A stretch of DNA of 64,000 nt from Amycolatopsis rubida (GTDB lineage Bacteria; Actinomycetota; Actinomycetes; Mycobacteriales; Pseudonocardiaceae): the NCBI RefSeq assembly GCF_900115345.1, contig NZ_FOWC01000002.1, forward strand, positions 930,001 through 994,000. The letters are read 5' to 3'. The notes under the pieces are model-generated. The model was not told where the DNA came from. It searched no databases and saw nothing but the letters and a program-made list of their open reading frames with translations. This document shows positions 9,728-19,100 of the stretch, piece by piece (the first letter of the stretch is position 1; each line of letters opens with the position of its first letter). The position numbers and the translations under genes are program-made.

Positions 9728-10602
9728 CCGCCATGGCTGTTTCGGTGCCGGTGAGCCGGACCGGGCACGACACGGTGCCGTTGTTCCGGCTGTTCGCCGC
9801 GGAGCTGCGCTGGATCTTCCGCAGGCCGCGCACGCTCGCCGTGCTGGGGCTGCTGGCGCTGGTGCCGATCGTGGTCGGGATCGGCCTCACCCTGGTCGGC
9901 CAGAACTCCGGGAGCGACGCGCCGGACGACAGCGGCGGGGCGCTGCTGGCGTCCGCGGTGAACAACGCGTTCGTGCTGCCGATCGCCGCGATGGTCATGA
10001 CGCTCACGCTGCTGCTGCCGCTCGCCTCCGCGATGGCCGGTGCGGACGCGATCGCCGGCGAGGCCGCGCACGGCACGCTGCGCGGCTGGCTCATCGCGCC
10101 GGTGAGCCGGGGACGGCTGCTGGCGGTCAAGGCGTTCGGCGTGGCGACGGTGTCCGTGGTCGCGGTGCTCGCGATGTGCGTGACCGGCGTGGCCACCGGG
10201 TTGATCATCAACGGCACGGATTCGCTGTTCACACTCTCGGGCACCACGTTGTCGCTCGGCGAGGCGCTGCTGCGGATCCTGCTCGTCGGCGGCTGGATCG
10301 TGTTGCAGCTGTGGGCGGTCGGCGCGGTCGCGCTGGCGGTGTCGAGCTGGACCGAGCACCCGATGCTCGTGGTCGCCTCGGTGCTGGCGATGAACATCGT
10401 CTTCACCATCCTCGGCTTCCTGACCTCGCTGAAGTGGCTGCATCCGTTCCTGCTCACGCAGGACTGGACGCTGGCCCCGGCCGCCGTCCTCCAGGATCCG
10501 ATGATGCTGACCAGGTTCGGCGACGGCGCGATCCGCGCGGTCTGCTACATCGTGGTGGGACTTTCGCTCGCGTACGCGCGTCTCGCCACCCGGGACGGCT
10601 GA
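9724..10602 (+). CDS. ABC-2 family permease
   Basis: 292 residues with about six membrane helices (near 35-57, 80-105, 120-145, 150-170, 180-205 and 260-285 by hydrophobicity). No ATPase motifs are present. The RRPRTLAVLGLLALVP stretch before the first helix is typical of ABC-2 permeases. It partners the ATPase with which it overlaps by four bases, probably giving an A2B2 exporter. The last gene of the operon; it ends 9 bases from the convergent thiamine transporter ATPase with no clear terminator between. Confidence 0.9.
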   Translation: MTAMAVSVPVSRTGHDTVPLFRLFAAELRWIFRRPRTLAVLGLLALVPIVVGIGLTLVGQNSGSDAPDDSGGALLASAVNNAFVLPIAAMVMTLTLLLPLASAMAGADAIAGEAAHGTLRGWLIAPVSRGRLLAVKAFGVATVSVVAVLAMCVTGVATGLIINGTDSLFTLSGTTLSLGEALLRILLVGGWIVLQLWAVGAVALAVSSWTEHPMLVVASVLAMNIVFTILGFLTSLKWLHPFLLTQDWTLAPAAVLQDPMMLTRFGDGAIRAVCYIVVGLSLAYARLATRDG

Positions 10603-10611
10603 CCTGGGGGT

Positions 10612-11619
10612 TCAGCCCACCACGGCGATCCCGTCCGGATCCGGCTGGAGCCGGACGGGATCGCCCGCCCGGAAGTCCGCCCCCGCCGGGGCGATCGCGT
10701 CCACAGTGGACTCGCCGCACCGGACGACCAGCCGCAGGTGCTCCCGCCGGTGCACCGCGGCGGTCACTTCGCCGGGCACGCCTTCGGCGGACACTTTCAA
10801 GCCATGCGGGCGCAGTCCGAGCCTTACCGGGCCGTCGTCGAGCCCTTGCAGCTCGACGGTGCCCAGCTTGGTCCGCACCACCCCTTCGGTCGCGGTGCCG
10901 TCCAGGAACGTAGTGACCCCAAGGAATCGCGCCACTTCGTCGTCGACCGGCTTGTTCCACACCGACCGGACCGCGCCCTCCTGCCGGATTTCCCCGGCGT
11001 CGAGCACGGCCACGCGATCGGCGAGGGTGAACGCTTCCTCCTGATCGTGCGTCACCAGCAGCGCGGTGATTTTGCTGCGCCGCAACAGATCCGCCAGGTC
11101 GATCGCCAACTGCTCGCGCAGGCCGGCGTCCAATCCGGACAGCGGCTCGTCCAGCAGCAGCAAGCGCGGTTCCGGCGCCAGCGCGCGAGCCAACGCGACC
11201 CGCTGCGCCTGCCCGCCGGACAGCTCGGTCACCCGTCGCCGTTCGTAGCCTTCCAGCCCGACCAGCTTCAGCAGCTCCTCGACGCGTGCCGCGTGCCGCT
11301 CGCGAGGCACGCCGTGCATCCGCAGGCCGAACGCGATGTTCGCCGCGACATCGCGGTGCGGAAACAGCTGTCCGTCCTGGAACACCAGACCGAACTCGCG
11401 CTTGTGCACCGGCACCGCGGCGAGATCAGTACCGTCCCACGACACCGAACCGGACGACACCGGCTCCAGTCCGGTGATCGCCCGCAGCAACGTCGACTTG
11501 CCCGAACCGGACGGGCCGAGCAACGCGAGCACCTCGCCGTCGGCGATGTCCAGCTTCGCGTCGCGGACCGCAGCGAATGATCCATAGTGGACAGTCAGAT
11601 CCCGTACCGTTAACGCCAT
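10612..11619 (-). CDS. thiQ: Thiamine ABC transporter ATP-binding protein
   Basis: 335 residues. ABC domain with Walker A GPSGSGKST, signature LSGGQAQR, Walker B LLLLDEPLSGLD and LVTHDQEEA, then a C-terminal regulatory TOBE-like domain from about 240. That is longer than E. coli ThiQ and closer to the Fe3+/polyamine ATPase type. Substrate is assigned from context: the operon is headed by a TPP riboswitch and a thiamine-type binding protein. The ATG overlaps the permease stop by one base (TGATG). Last gene of the operon. A spermidine or iron role is less likely because of the riboswitch. Confidence 0.88.
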   Translation of the reverse strand: MALTVRDLTVHYGSFAAVRDAKLDIADGEVLALLGPSGSGKSTLLRAITGLEPVSSGSVSWDGTDLAAVPVHKREFGLVFQDGQLFPHRDVAANIAFGLRMHGVPRERHAARVEELLKLVGLEGYERRRVTELSGGQAQRVALARALAPEPRLLLLDEPLSGLDAGLREQLAIDLADLLRRSKITALLVTHDQEEAFTLADRVAVLDAGEIRQEGAVRSVWNKPVDDEVARFLGVTTFLDGTATEGVVRTKLGTVELQGLDDGPVRLGLRPHGLKVSAEGVPGEVTAAVHRREHLRLVVRCGESTVDAIAPAGADFRAGDPVRLQPDPDGIAVVG

Positions 11620-13235
11620 CAGAACTCCCCGACCGTGCTGCGGCCGCGGACCGAGCCGAACCGGTCGATCAGCGCCACCGCCACCACAGTCACCACCATG
11701 AGCAGGGCGCACGAGGCGTACGCCATCTGGTTGTTCAGCTCCCCCGGCCTGCCGATCAGCGTCGCGACGGCCACCGGGAGCGTCGGCGCGTCCGGCCGGG
11801 CGAGGAAGCTGGTCGCGCCGAACTCGCCGAGCGCGACAACGTACCCGAAGCCCGCCGCGGCCACCACCGACCGCGCGACCAGCGGAAAGTCGATCTCCCG
11901 CCACACCCGCGCCGGGCTCGCGCCGAGCGTCGCGGCGGCCTGGCGCAGCCGGACGTCGACCGCGCGCAGCACCGGCAGGATCATCCGCACGACCAGCGGC
12001 ATGATCACCAGCGCTTGGGCGAACGGCACGAGCAGCGGCGACGTGCGGAGGTCGCCGGGCAACGCGTCGAGCGTCACCAGATAACCGAAGCCGACGGTCA
12101 CCGCGGACACGCCCAACGGGAGCATCAACGCGACGTCCATGGTCTCGCCCATCCCGCGTGCCAGCCCGCCGGGCGAACGGCGAAGCGCCACCAGCACGAC
12201 GCTGGCGACCAGTCCGACAGCCATCGCCAGCAGCGTCGCGTCAGTGGCCGCGGCGAGCGAATTCTGCGCTGCGATCCAGCCGGACACCTGCAGCGCGTCG
12301 TTCTGCCCGACAGTGTTCAGCGCCCGGTATCCGGCGAGGCTCCATCCGTCCGAACTCGATACCGACTCGACGAGCAGCGAGACGATCGGCGTCAGCAGCA
12401 GACCGAGCACCACGACCGCCGCGCCGACTGTCCACCACTCCCCGCCGCGCGGCCGACGTGCGGTGACCTGCGCGGACCGCAGCTTCACCGCGTTCTCCCG
12501 CTTCCGGCGCGCCACCGCCCCGAGCACCAGCGCGGCGACCACGGCGGCGAACTGGATCAGCGACAACGCGGCCGCGCCGGAGAGGTCCAGCAGGTCGACC
12601 GTCCGGAGGTAGATCTCGGTCTCCAGCGTCCGATAACTCCCGCCGCCGAGAATCAGCACCACGCCGAAACTGGTGGCGCAGAACAGAAACACCACTGCGG
12701 CGGCGGACGCGACAGCCGGGCCGAGCGCGGGCAGAGTCACCGATCGGAACGCTCGCCACGGCGAGGCCCCGAGCGCCCGCGCTGCCTCGGTCGCTCGCGG
12801 ATCGAGGTGCGCCCACAGTCCGGCGACCGTGCGCGCGACGACGGCGACGTTGAAGAAGGCGTTGGCCAGGATGAGCGGCAGTACGCCCCCGTCCGGCCAG
12901 ATCGCCCGGAAAGCCAGTCCGACGACGACCGTCGGCAGCACGAACGGGACCAGCACGATCGTGCGCGCGAGTCCGACCCCGGGCAGCCGGACTCGCGCCA
13001 GCAGGTACGCCACCGGCAGCCCGGCGAGCACCGCGACCGCGGTCGACGCGGCCGCGCTGGCCAGCGTGAACCCGGCGAGCCGCCACGTCTGCGGGTCGCC
13101 GAGCACGGTGTCGACGCCGCCCGCGGAAAACCCCCGGCCGACGATCGCGACGACCGGCCAGGCGAAGAACACCACCAGGAACGCGACCGGCAGCAAGCCG
13201 AGCAGCGTGAGCCCGAGAGTGCGCGCGGGGATCAC
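11619..13235 (-). CDS. thiP: Thiamine ABC transporter permease (two fused permease domains)
   Basis: 538 residues with about 12 membrane helices and two binding-protein-dependent permease domains in tandem. Each has an EAA-type loop: EAARALGASPWRAFRSVTLP in the first half and QAAATLGASPARVWREIDFP in the second. The duplicated layout is that of ThiP. The start is the GTG at 13235, which overlaps the binding-protein stop (GTGA); an upstream ATG at 13256 lies inside the previous gene and is less likely. The frame is open far upstream by chance (to 14681). It imports thiamine with the flanking binding protein and ATPase. Confidence 0.9.
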   Translation of the reverse strand: MIPARTLGLTLLGLLPVAFLVVFFAWPVVAIVGRGFSAGGVDTVLGDPQTWRLAGFTLASAAASTAVAVLAGLPVAYLLARVRLPGVGLARTIVLVPFVLPTVVVGLAFRAIWPDGGVLPLILANAFFNVAVVARTVAGLWAHLDPRATEAARALGASPWRAFRSVTLPALGPAVASAAAVVFLFCATSFGVVLILGGGSYRTLETEIYLRTVDLLDLSGAAALSLIQFAAVVAALVLGAVARRKRENAVKLRSAQVTARRPRGGEWWTVGAAVVVLGLLLTPIVSLLVESVSSSDGWSLAGYRALNTVGQNDALQVSGWIAAQNSLAAATDATLLAMAVGLVASVVLVALRRSPGGLARGMGETMDVALMLPLGVSAVTVGFGYLVTLDALPGDLRTSPLLVPFAQALVIMPLVVRMILPVLRAVDVRLRQAAATLGASPARVWREIDFPLVARSVVAAAGFGYVVALGEFGATSFLARPDAPTLPVAVATLIGRPGELNNQMAYASCALLMVVTVVAVALIDRFGSVRGRSTVGEF

Positions 13236-14302
13236 GCGCCCATGAGCGAGCGCCATTCCCCGATCCACTTCTCCCGGCCGGCCTGCACCTTGTCCGCGGG
13301 CAGGGTCGCCGGCGTCTGCGGCAGCGGAGCCGCGGTGGCCCAGCCTGCGGGCAGTTCGACGCCCTGGCGCGCCGGGTAGACGTACATGTTCGCCGCGACC
13401 GTCGTCTGGAACTGCTGCGACAACAGGAAGTCGACGACCTTCTGTGCCTGCGGGATCTGCTTGCCGTTGGTGAGCACGCCCGCGTACTCGACCTGGCGGA
13501 AGCACGTGTCGAGCAGCGCCTTGGTACGCGGCTTGCCGTCCTCGCCGAGTTCGGCGGCCGGCGACGACGCGTAGGACACGACGATCGGCCGCGAGCCCTT
13601 GCCCGACGAGCCGGAGAAGTCCTTGGTGTAGGCCTCCTCCCAGCCGCTGACGGTCTTGAGGCCGTTGTCCTTCAGCTTCCGCCAGTAGCCCTGCCAGCCG
13701 TTCTCGCCGTACTTCGCGACCGTGCCGAGCAGGAAAGCCAGCCCCGGCGACGCAGTGGCCGGGCTCTCCGCGACGGTCAGGTCCTTGTACTTGGGGTCGG
13801 CGAGGTCGTCGTAGCTCTTCGGCTCCGGGAGGCCCTTGCTCGCGAAGTACGCCGGATCGATGTTCACGCAGACGTCGCCGAGGTCGACCGCCGCCAGCCG
13901 GTGCTGCGGGTCGACGGAGTAGCGCTGCGGGCCGCGGTCGGCCTCCGGGCTCGTGTAGGGCTGGAAGACGCCCTCGCTGAGCGCGCGCGAGGCGAAAGTG
14001 TTGTCGACGCCGTACGCGACGTCGCCGATCGGACTGCCCTTGGTGAGCACGAGCTTGTTGGTGAGCGCGCCGGCGTCGCCGGACTTGAGGATCTTGAGCT
14101 TGATCCCGGACTGGCGCTGGAAGGCGTCGAGCACGTCCTGCGGGGCGGCGAACGAATCGTGCGTGACCAGCGTGACGGTCGGCGTCTGCTGGTCCTGGCT
14201 CGCGGACGACCCGCCCGAGTCGCCGCTGGACAGCGAGCAGGCGCTGGCGAGCATCGAGACTCCGGCGAGGCCTGCCACTGTGCGGACGGTCCGCGACATC
14301 AT
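13232..14302 (-). CDS. thiB: Thiamine ABC transporter substrate-binding lipoprotein
   Basis: 356 residues. Lipoprotein signal with lipobox MLASAC (Cys about 22), then a type II periplasmic-binding fold of the thiamine/iron class: VTLVTHDSFAAPQDVLDAFQ at the start of the mature protein and YGVDNTFASRAL resemble TbpA/ThiB. It should capture thiamine outside the membrane and deliver it to the permease. GGAGGGGAAGA precedes the start. First gene of the operon, about 44 bases downstream of the TPP riboswitch, so it should be repressed when TPP is plentiful. Confidence 0.92.
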   Translation of the reverse strand: MMSRTVRTVAGLAGVSMLASACSLSSGDSGGSSASQDQQTPTVTLVTHDSFAAPQDVLDAFQRQSGIKLKILKSGDAGALTNKLVLTKGSPIGDVAYGVDNTFASRALSEGVFQPYTSPEADRGPQRYSVDPQHRLAAVDLGDVCVNIDPAYFASKGLPEPKSYDDLADPKYKDLTVAESPATASPGLAFLLGTVAKYGENGWQGYWRKLKDNGLKTVSGWEEAYTKDFSGSSGKGSRPIVVSYASSPAAELGEDGKPRTKALLDTCFRQVEYAGVLTNGKQIPQAQKVVDFLLSQQFQTTVAANMYVYPARQGVELPAGWATAAPLPQTPATLPADKVQAGREKWIGEWRSLMGA

Positions 14303-14345
14303 TCTTCCCCTCCTGCACTGCGCCGGACGAGGGAGAGCGATACGG

Positions 14346-14434
14346 CCTCCCTACGCCGGCATGATCCGGATCCAGGTGCGAACGGTCGCGGGTTGACGGC
14401 CCGCCTCTCAGTCCGGCGTACCGGACTCCCGTGG
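14346..14434 (-). ncRNA. TPP riboswitch (THI element)
   Basis: Read on the minus strand, the conserved parts are all present in order: ACGGGAG, then CTGAGAGG, then ACCTGGATCCGGATCATGCC and GGCGTAGGGAGG. These form the pyrimidine- and pyrophosphate-sensing arms of the TPP aptamer. It precedes the thiamine transporter operon. The GGAGGGG ribosome site of thiB is about 35 bases downstream, so control of translation initiation is more likely than termination, as no T-tract hairpin is seen. Confidence 0.93.
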
Positions 14435-14466
14435 CAATGCCGCAGCGTAGCCGACACCATGGAGTG

Positions 14467-14757
14467 ATGACGCAGCTATTGAACGACTCGGCAGTGGAGC
14501 AGGCCCTCGGCAGCGTTCCGGAATGGCGGCGCGAGGACGACAGCATCGCGCGGACGGTCGAACTCCCGTCCTTTCCGGCGGCGATCGAGGTGGTGGACCG
14601 GGTGGCCGAACTCGCCGAGGAAGCCGACCACCATCCCGACATCGACATCCGCTGGCGCACCCTGACCTTCCGCCTCAGCACCCACTACCTCGGCGGCCTG
14701 ACCGAACGCGATTTCGCACTGGCCCGCCAGATCGACGAGGTCCTCGCGGCCCGCTGA
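14467..14757 (+). CDS. 4a-hydroxytetrahydrobiopterin dehydratase (PCD/DCoH)
   Basis: 96 residues, the usual size. The catalytic pattern is visible: EEADHHPDIDIRW (the paired His plus Asp of the [E/D]-x3-H-[H/N]-P motif) and a later His in STHYLGGLTERDF. The family dehydrates 4a-hydroxy-pterin formed by aromatic amino-acid hydroxylases; actinobacteria often carry it without an obvious hydroxylase nearby, and none is seen here. GGAG is only 2 bases before the chosen ATG, and GTG at 14464 is an alternative, so the transcript may be leaderless. It is divergent from the thiamine operon. Confidence 0.9.
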   Translation: MTQLLNDSAVEQALGSVPEWRREDDSIARTVELPSFPAAIEVVDRVAELAEEADHHPDIDIRWRTLTFRLSTHYLGGLTERDFALARQIDEVLAAR

Positions 14758-14838
14758 CCAGGTGTGATGTCGGCAACCCTGGCAACACAAGCGGCCCCTT
14801 CGCGCGTCTTCCGGACAGACGCGAAGAAAGGAGGCCTC

Positions 14839-14952
14839 ATGGTTCAGGCACTCGTGGTGGGAATGGGTTCGTTCGGCCTGATGGTGGCCGCCGCGGGCGG
14901 GGTGCTGTGGCACACCGCGCGCAATCGACGTGACCTTGATCACAAGAGGTAA
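14839..14952 (+). CDS. Small single-pass membrane protein
   Basis: 37 residues starting at an ATG with a textbook AAAGGAGG ribosome site 5-6 bases upstream. One membrane helix at about residues 4-24 (LVVGMGSFGLMVAAAGGVLW) followed by a short basic tail with RNRRDLDHKR. No family recognised. The strong ribosome site, not composition, is the main support. A CRP-like site overlaps the last codons, and a second tiny membrane protein gene follows 64 bases later. Confidence 0.55.
   Translation: MVQALVVGMGSFGLMVAAAGGVLWHTARNRRDLDHKR
14929..14944. promoter_or_regulatory. CRP/GlxR-type operator candidate
   Basis: CGTGACCTTGATCACA matches the TGTGA-N6-TCACA consensus of cAMP receptor family regulators at 9 of 10 fixed positions and is a near-perfect palindrome. 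It lies at the end of the first small membrane gene and 72 bases ahead of the second, so it would control the latter. Confidence 0.4.
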
Positions 14953-15016
14953 CAGTGAGCTAGATCAAGGCGCTATCCCAGCGGAACCGTCGGCACTCGC
15001 CCCGCTAGGACTCGCC

Positions 15017-15124
15017 ATGAACAGCACAACCGCCCAGCTCACCGCCGCACAGCGCACGTGGGTCGCGGCTTTCTCGACCGCTGTCGTCCTCCTGTCGATG
15101 ATCGTGCTCGGCCTGCTCGGCTGA
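15017..15124 (+). CDS. Small single-pass membrane protein
   Basis: 35 residues. A polar N-terminus with MNSTTAQLTAAQRTW is followed by one hydrophobic helix (about 16-34) that reaches the C-terminus, as in tail-anchored peptides. TAGGA lies six bases before the ATG. A CRP-like palindrome lies 72 bases upstream. No family recognised; support is moderate because the gene is short. Confidence 0.45.
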   Translation: MNSTTAQLTAAQRTWVAAFSTAVVLLSMIVLGLLG

Positions 15125-15127
15125 GCG

Positions 15128-15203
15128 TCACGGCAGCGGGAACATCCGGATGAGCCAGCACACGGCGATCCCGATGAGCCCGAGCACGACCGATCACCCA
15201 CAT
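15128..15203 (-). pseudogene. Possible frameshifted tiny membrane-peptide gene
   Basis: On the minus strand an ATG (15203) opens MWVI, and one frame over the sequence continues VLGLIGIAVCWLIRMFPLP to a TGA at 15128. The 76-base span is one base too long for a single frame; deleting one G near 15191 would join both parts into a 24-residue hydrophobic peptide. It could be a decayed gene, a sequencing indel or chance. The rest of 15204-15343 shows nothing supported. Confidence 0.25.
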
Positions 15204-15343
15204 CCTGGCCGGCCCGCAGGGTTCACCGGGACCTGACGCCTCGCACCTCGCCGCGGCGAGTTGTCGCTGACGGTCTCGGGAACGCCCTGATCGGCCAGCG
15301 ATCGGCACGAGTGGGACGTTTCGCCGAAATTGCCTCGCGCGGG

Positions 15344-16030
15344 TCAGGTCACCGCGTCCCCGGGCGGCAAGGCCGGGACTCTCCGATGCCACCTCGCGTG
15401 CTCGACCCAGCCAGGCGGCAGCCACTGTCCGGTGACGAGCTGCGGATGCCGGGGATGTTCGGCGTTCGCCCAGGTCACGAAGAGCAGTTCGGCCCACTCC
15501 GACTGGATCAGCCAGGACACCGGGCCGTCCTTGCTGTTCCCCGTCACGTGCACGACCGCGGGAGCGACCATCGCCGCGCCAGTGACCGCCCCCCAGCGCC
15601 ACGAAAGCACGCGCGGCGTGTAGAGGTGGAAGCCGTGCACGCTCAGGTATAGCCCGCCTTGCTCGATCGGCACCCAGCGCGGAACCGCGGCCGCGGCCGC
15701 CGCCTGCCGTGCCCGGGACCGCGCGATCGCCCCGCCCACCAGCGAACCGGCCACGAGCCCGACCCCCAGTGCGCCCGTCCCGGCCACGAACGGCGTCGAG
15801 ACGCTCCAGCTCCCGTCTCCGACCGCACGGAAGTCCGAAACCACGACCTGCCCGGTAGCCCAGAATCGTTCGCCGGCCACGTTCCGGCCGGGAAACGGCG
15901 CGAGCACTTCCTCGACGTGGCCGAGGTCGGCGTTGTCCGCCATCAAGCCCGCCAGGTAGCAGGTATAGCTCAGCACGTCGTCGCGATAGGTCCAGGGCGG
16001 TGTCATCGGGGACGACTGTTCTTTCGCCAT
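15344..16030 (-). CDS. Unknown protein with central glycine-zipper segment
   Basis: 228 residues, GAGGGGG ribosome site upstream. Three parts: an N-terminal region to about 80 with aromatic residues; a hydrophobic Gly-rich segment at about 82-103 (GTGALGVGLVAGSLVGG) that could be a membrane or glycine-zipper helix; and a C-terminal region from about 118 whose strand pattern (GGLYLSVHGFHLYTPRVLSW, then SWLIQSEWAELLFVTWA) looks like a bacterial PH-like beta fold. That fold assignment is a guess. It is divergent from the large helicase-like ATPase at 16141, which also has a glycine-zipper segment, so the two may work together. The 110-base gap holds both promoters. Confidence 0.75.
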   Translation of the reverse strand: MAKEQSSPMTPPWTYRDDVLSYTCYLAGLMADNADLGHVEEVLAPFPGRNVAGERFWATGQVVVSDFRAVGDGSWSVSTPFVAGTGALGVGLVAGSLVGGAIARSRARQAAAAAAVPRWVPIEQGGLYLSVHGFHLYTPRVLSWRWGAVTGAAMVAPAVVHVTGNSKDGPVSWLIQSEWAELLFVTWANAEHPRHPQLVTGQWLPPGWVEHARWHRRVPALPPGDAVT

Positions 16031-16140
16031 TCAAACCCCCTCGCTGAATGAGGGACGATCGTAGCGGTACGCACCGCCTGGATCCGAAATCGGATCATGG
16101 AGTATGGTCCCGCTGCACTCAGTGGAGGGGAGCCATTCCG

Positions 16141-19100
16141 GTGCAGGAAAATGTGCGCGCTGCGCACCTGCTGCAGTTCTGGCGCACGGTGGAAATGTTC
16201 GGTCCGCAGAATATTCCAGACTTGACGTCGCCTCGTTCCATGGCGAAGACCGAGTACCTCGTATGCGACGTCGAGCCGGGCCAGCCAGCCCCGTGGGAGG
16301 CAGGACATCCGCTGTCCCAGGCCCGGTTGCCGCACGACAAGACCTGGCAATTCGTCGTGTACGGCGCGTTGTACGACGTCTCGTCGGTCCACGCTGAGCT
16401 CAGCGCGCAATTCGGCAAGGAAGACACCCCGGAGGAACGACGAAAAGACGGAACCACGGCGGTGTACGCCTTCACAGTGGACTCCGAGGGAACCCTCATT
16501 GAGGATTCCCCGGTATTATCCGCGTGCGCCTGGGCAATCAGCAGACTGAAGTCTCCAGGACCGCGTGATCCGAAGTGGCTGGACGGTTTCGACGACGAAA
16601 GCGGTTCCTTTGCCGAACAGCTCAACCGGCTTTCGCCGAAGAAGAAACCGGGTGGCAAGCTGGCCGCCGCAGTAGCCGGCCAGGTCAAGGAAGCCGCCCA
16701 CGAAGCGGCTGCTGCCGGGGCGAAGGCGACCGGCTCCGCGGTGAAGACCGCGGTAGCGGCCGGTGCGACATCGCTGGCGGGCCCCGTCGTCGGGCCGGTC
16801 GTCGGCGGGATCGCCGGAGCGACAGCCGGAGCCTTCGCCGAACGGCTCCTGACCCCGCCCGGCGCGAAGAAAGCCGCGGACGAAACCGAGCAAGACCGCG
16901 AGCCGCGAGTGGAACTGACTTCGAGGACGTTGCATGCGTTCACCCGGGAACTGGTCACGGCCCTCGGGCTGAAGGACAGCCTGCACGCGACCGGGATCCG
17001 AGTGAAGTGCTACCAGATTTCCCGCCGGAACGCGGGCAGGGCGGACGATCAGGATTTCCTCAACAGCTCGATCGCCGGGGACCTCGGGCTCCTCGGGAAG
17101 GAGGTCCGGGCCGGCCACCGGGGCGAAGCGCTGCGCGCCTTCCTCAGCGAGGAGCCTTCCGCAGCCGGGTCCGACCGCGTCGATCTCCGCGAGCAGCCCG
17201 GTGCGCTGCTCGCCGGTGTCGAACCGGCCGCCATCCCCGGCGGGCGCTGGCCTTCGGCATACCCTCTCGTCACCGGACAGCAATTCGCGGTCGACTGGAT
17301 CATGGCCGGACCTGATGCGGGTCTGTTCGCGGTGAACGGACCGCCCGGCACCGGTAAGACCACGATGCTGCGGGACGTGCTCGCGGGGATCGTAGTCAAG
17401 CGGGCGAGGTTGCTCAGCCGGCTCGGAACTCCGTCGGACGCCTACACCGAACCACGGGAATCTGTTCGCCCTTACTCAAGTCCGGTTCGCGCGCTCCGGC
17501 CTGAGCTGACCGGGTTCGAAATCGTCGTCGCGACTGCAAGCAACGACGCGGCAGCCAACATCACCCAGGAGATGCCGGCGCTGAGCGCGGTGAAGGGAGT
17601 CGAGGAAGAGGCTGTCGCCGCTGACTACTTCACCGAACTGGGCAGCCACGTACTGGGGAAGCCGGCCTGGGGCCTGGTCGCGGCGATGCTCGGGAAGATG
17701 GAGCACCGCAGGGATTTCGCGAACAAGTTCTGGTGGAGCGCGCACACCAAGTCGAAAGCCGAAGCGAGCGCCGCGGGCGAAGTCCTCGGGATGAAAGGTC
17801 AGCTCAAGGAAGTCCGCTCGGCACCAGAGCAGTTCGACGGCTGGGAAGGCGCGGTCAAAGCCTTCGCCGAAGCGGACGCAGCAGTCCGCGATCTGACCAC
17901 CGCCCGCCAAGCCGCGGCCGCCAGCCTCGGCGAGCACGCCCGGTGCACCCAGGCCGTCGCGTGGACGACCGAACGCCTCCGGCAATCGCACACCTACTGC
18001 GGTCAGCTCGGCGAGGCCGCGCGGCAAACCGAGGAACTCCGCGCGAGGTCAGCGCAATCGCTGAACGAAGCCGATCAGCGGATTCGCGGCTGGCTGGATT
18101 GCCGGCCAAGCTTCTGGACCTCTGTGCTCACTTTCTTCCGCGCGTCACGGGAATGGCGGACGGCCTATCGCGAAGCCATCAAAGCCCGGATCGCGGCCGA
18201 CCAGACCTACCAGCAGCACGCGGGTGCCGCGGCGCGACTGGCGGATGAACTCCGGCAAGCGCAGCAGAACCACGCTCGGCTGGCGGCCGAGCACGCTGCC
18301 GCCGAGCAGGCGCTAGCGCGAGTCCGGGGGCAAGTGGACGCGGCATGTGCCCGCTGGCCGGGCGTCGTCCCGTTCGGACCCGCGATCGCCGGAGACGAGC
18401 AACTTCAGCTGTGCGCGCCCTGGGCGGATCCCGAGTTCATCGCGGCCCGCACTCGGCTGTTCCTTCGCGCGCTCGCCCTCCACAAAGCCTTCCTCTGCTC
18501 GACCGCGGAACAGACCGACGTCAATCTCGCCGCCGTCGTCCAGCTCATCCAGGGCAAAGCGAAGGTCGGGCCGCGGACCGCGCTCGCCGCCTGGCAAACG
18601 TTGTTCCTCGCCGTGCCAGTCGTGTCCACCACTTTCGCGTCGCTGCCCCGGCTGTTCTCGGATCTCGGCAGCGAGTCGCTCGGCTGGCTTTTCGTGGACG
18701 AGGCCGGACAGGCCACGCCACAGCAGGTGGCAGGCGGAATCTGGCGCTGCCGCCGCGCGGTGCTGGTCGGAGACCCACTCCAGCTCGAACCGATCGTCAC
18801 ACTGCCGGTGCCCGCGCAACACGCGCTCCGCCGGTATCACGGAGTCGCTGAACAGTGGAGTCCGGCGGCCCTTTCCGCCCAGCAGGTCGCCGACTGCCAC
18901 GCCCGGTACGGCACCTGGGTCCCGGCACCGGCCGGTGACGAGAAGGTGTGGGTCGGCGCGCCGCTTCGAGTCCACCGGCGCTGCGACTATCCGATGTTCC
19001 ACATCTCCAACACCGTCGCCTACGGCGGCGACCTGATGATCTACGGCACTCCCGAGCGCCCGGAATTCCCCGGGCGAAACGAATGGCTCGACGTCCGTTC

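Noticed and set aside
13236..14681. Minus-strand frame continuing upstream of the thiamine permease (about 480 residues)
   Set aside because: Overlaps the binding-protein gene in another frame and crosses the riboswitch; no similarity. Permease start is the GTG at 13235.
16048..16140. In-frame upstream extension of the helicase-like gene
   Set aside because: Contains no ribosome site; GTG 16141 has GGAGGGGAG at proper spacing.
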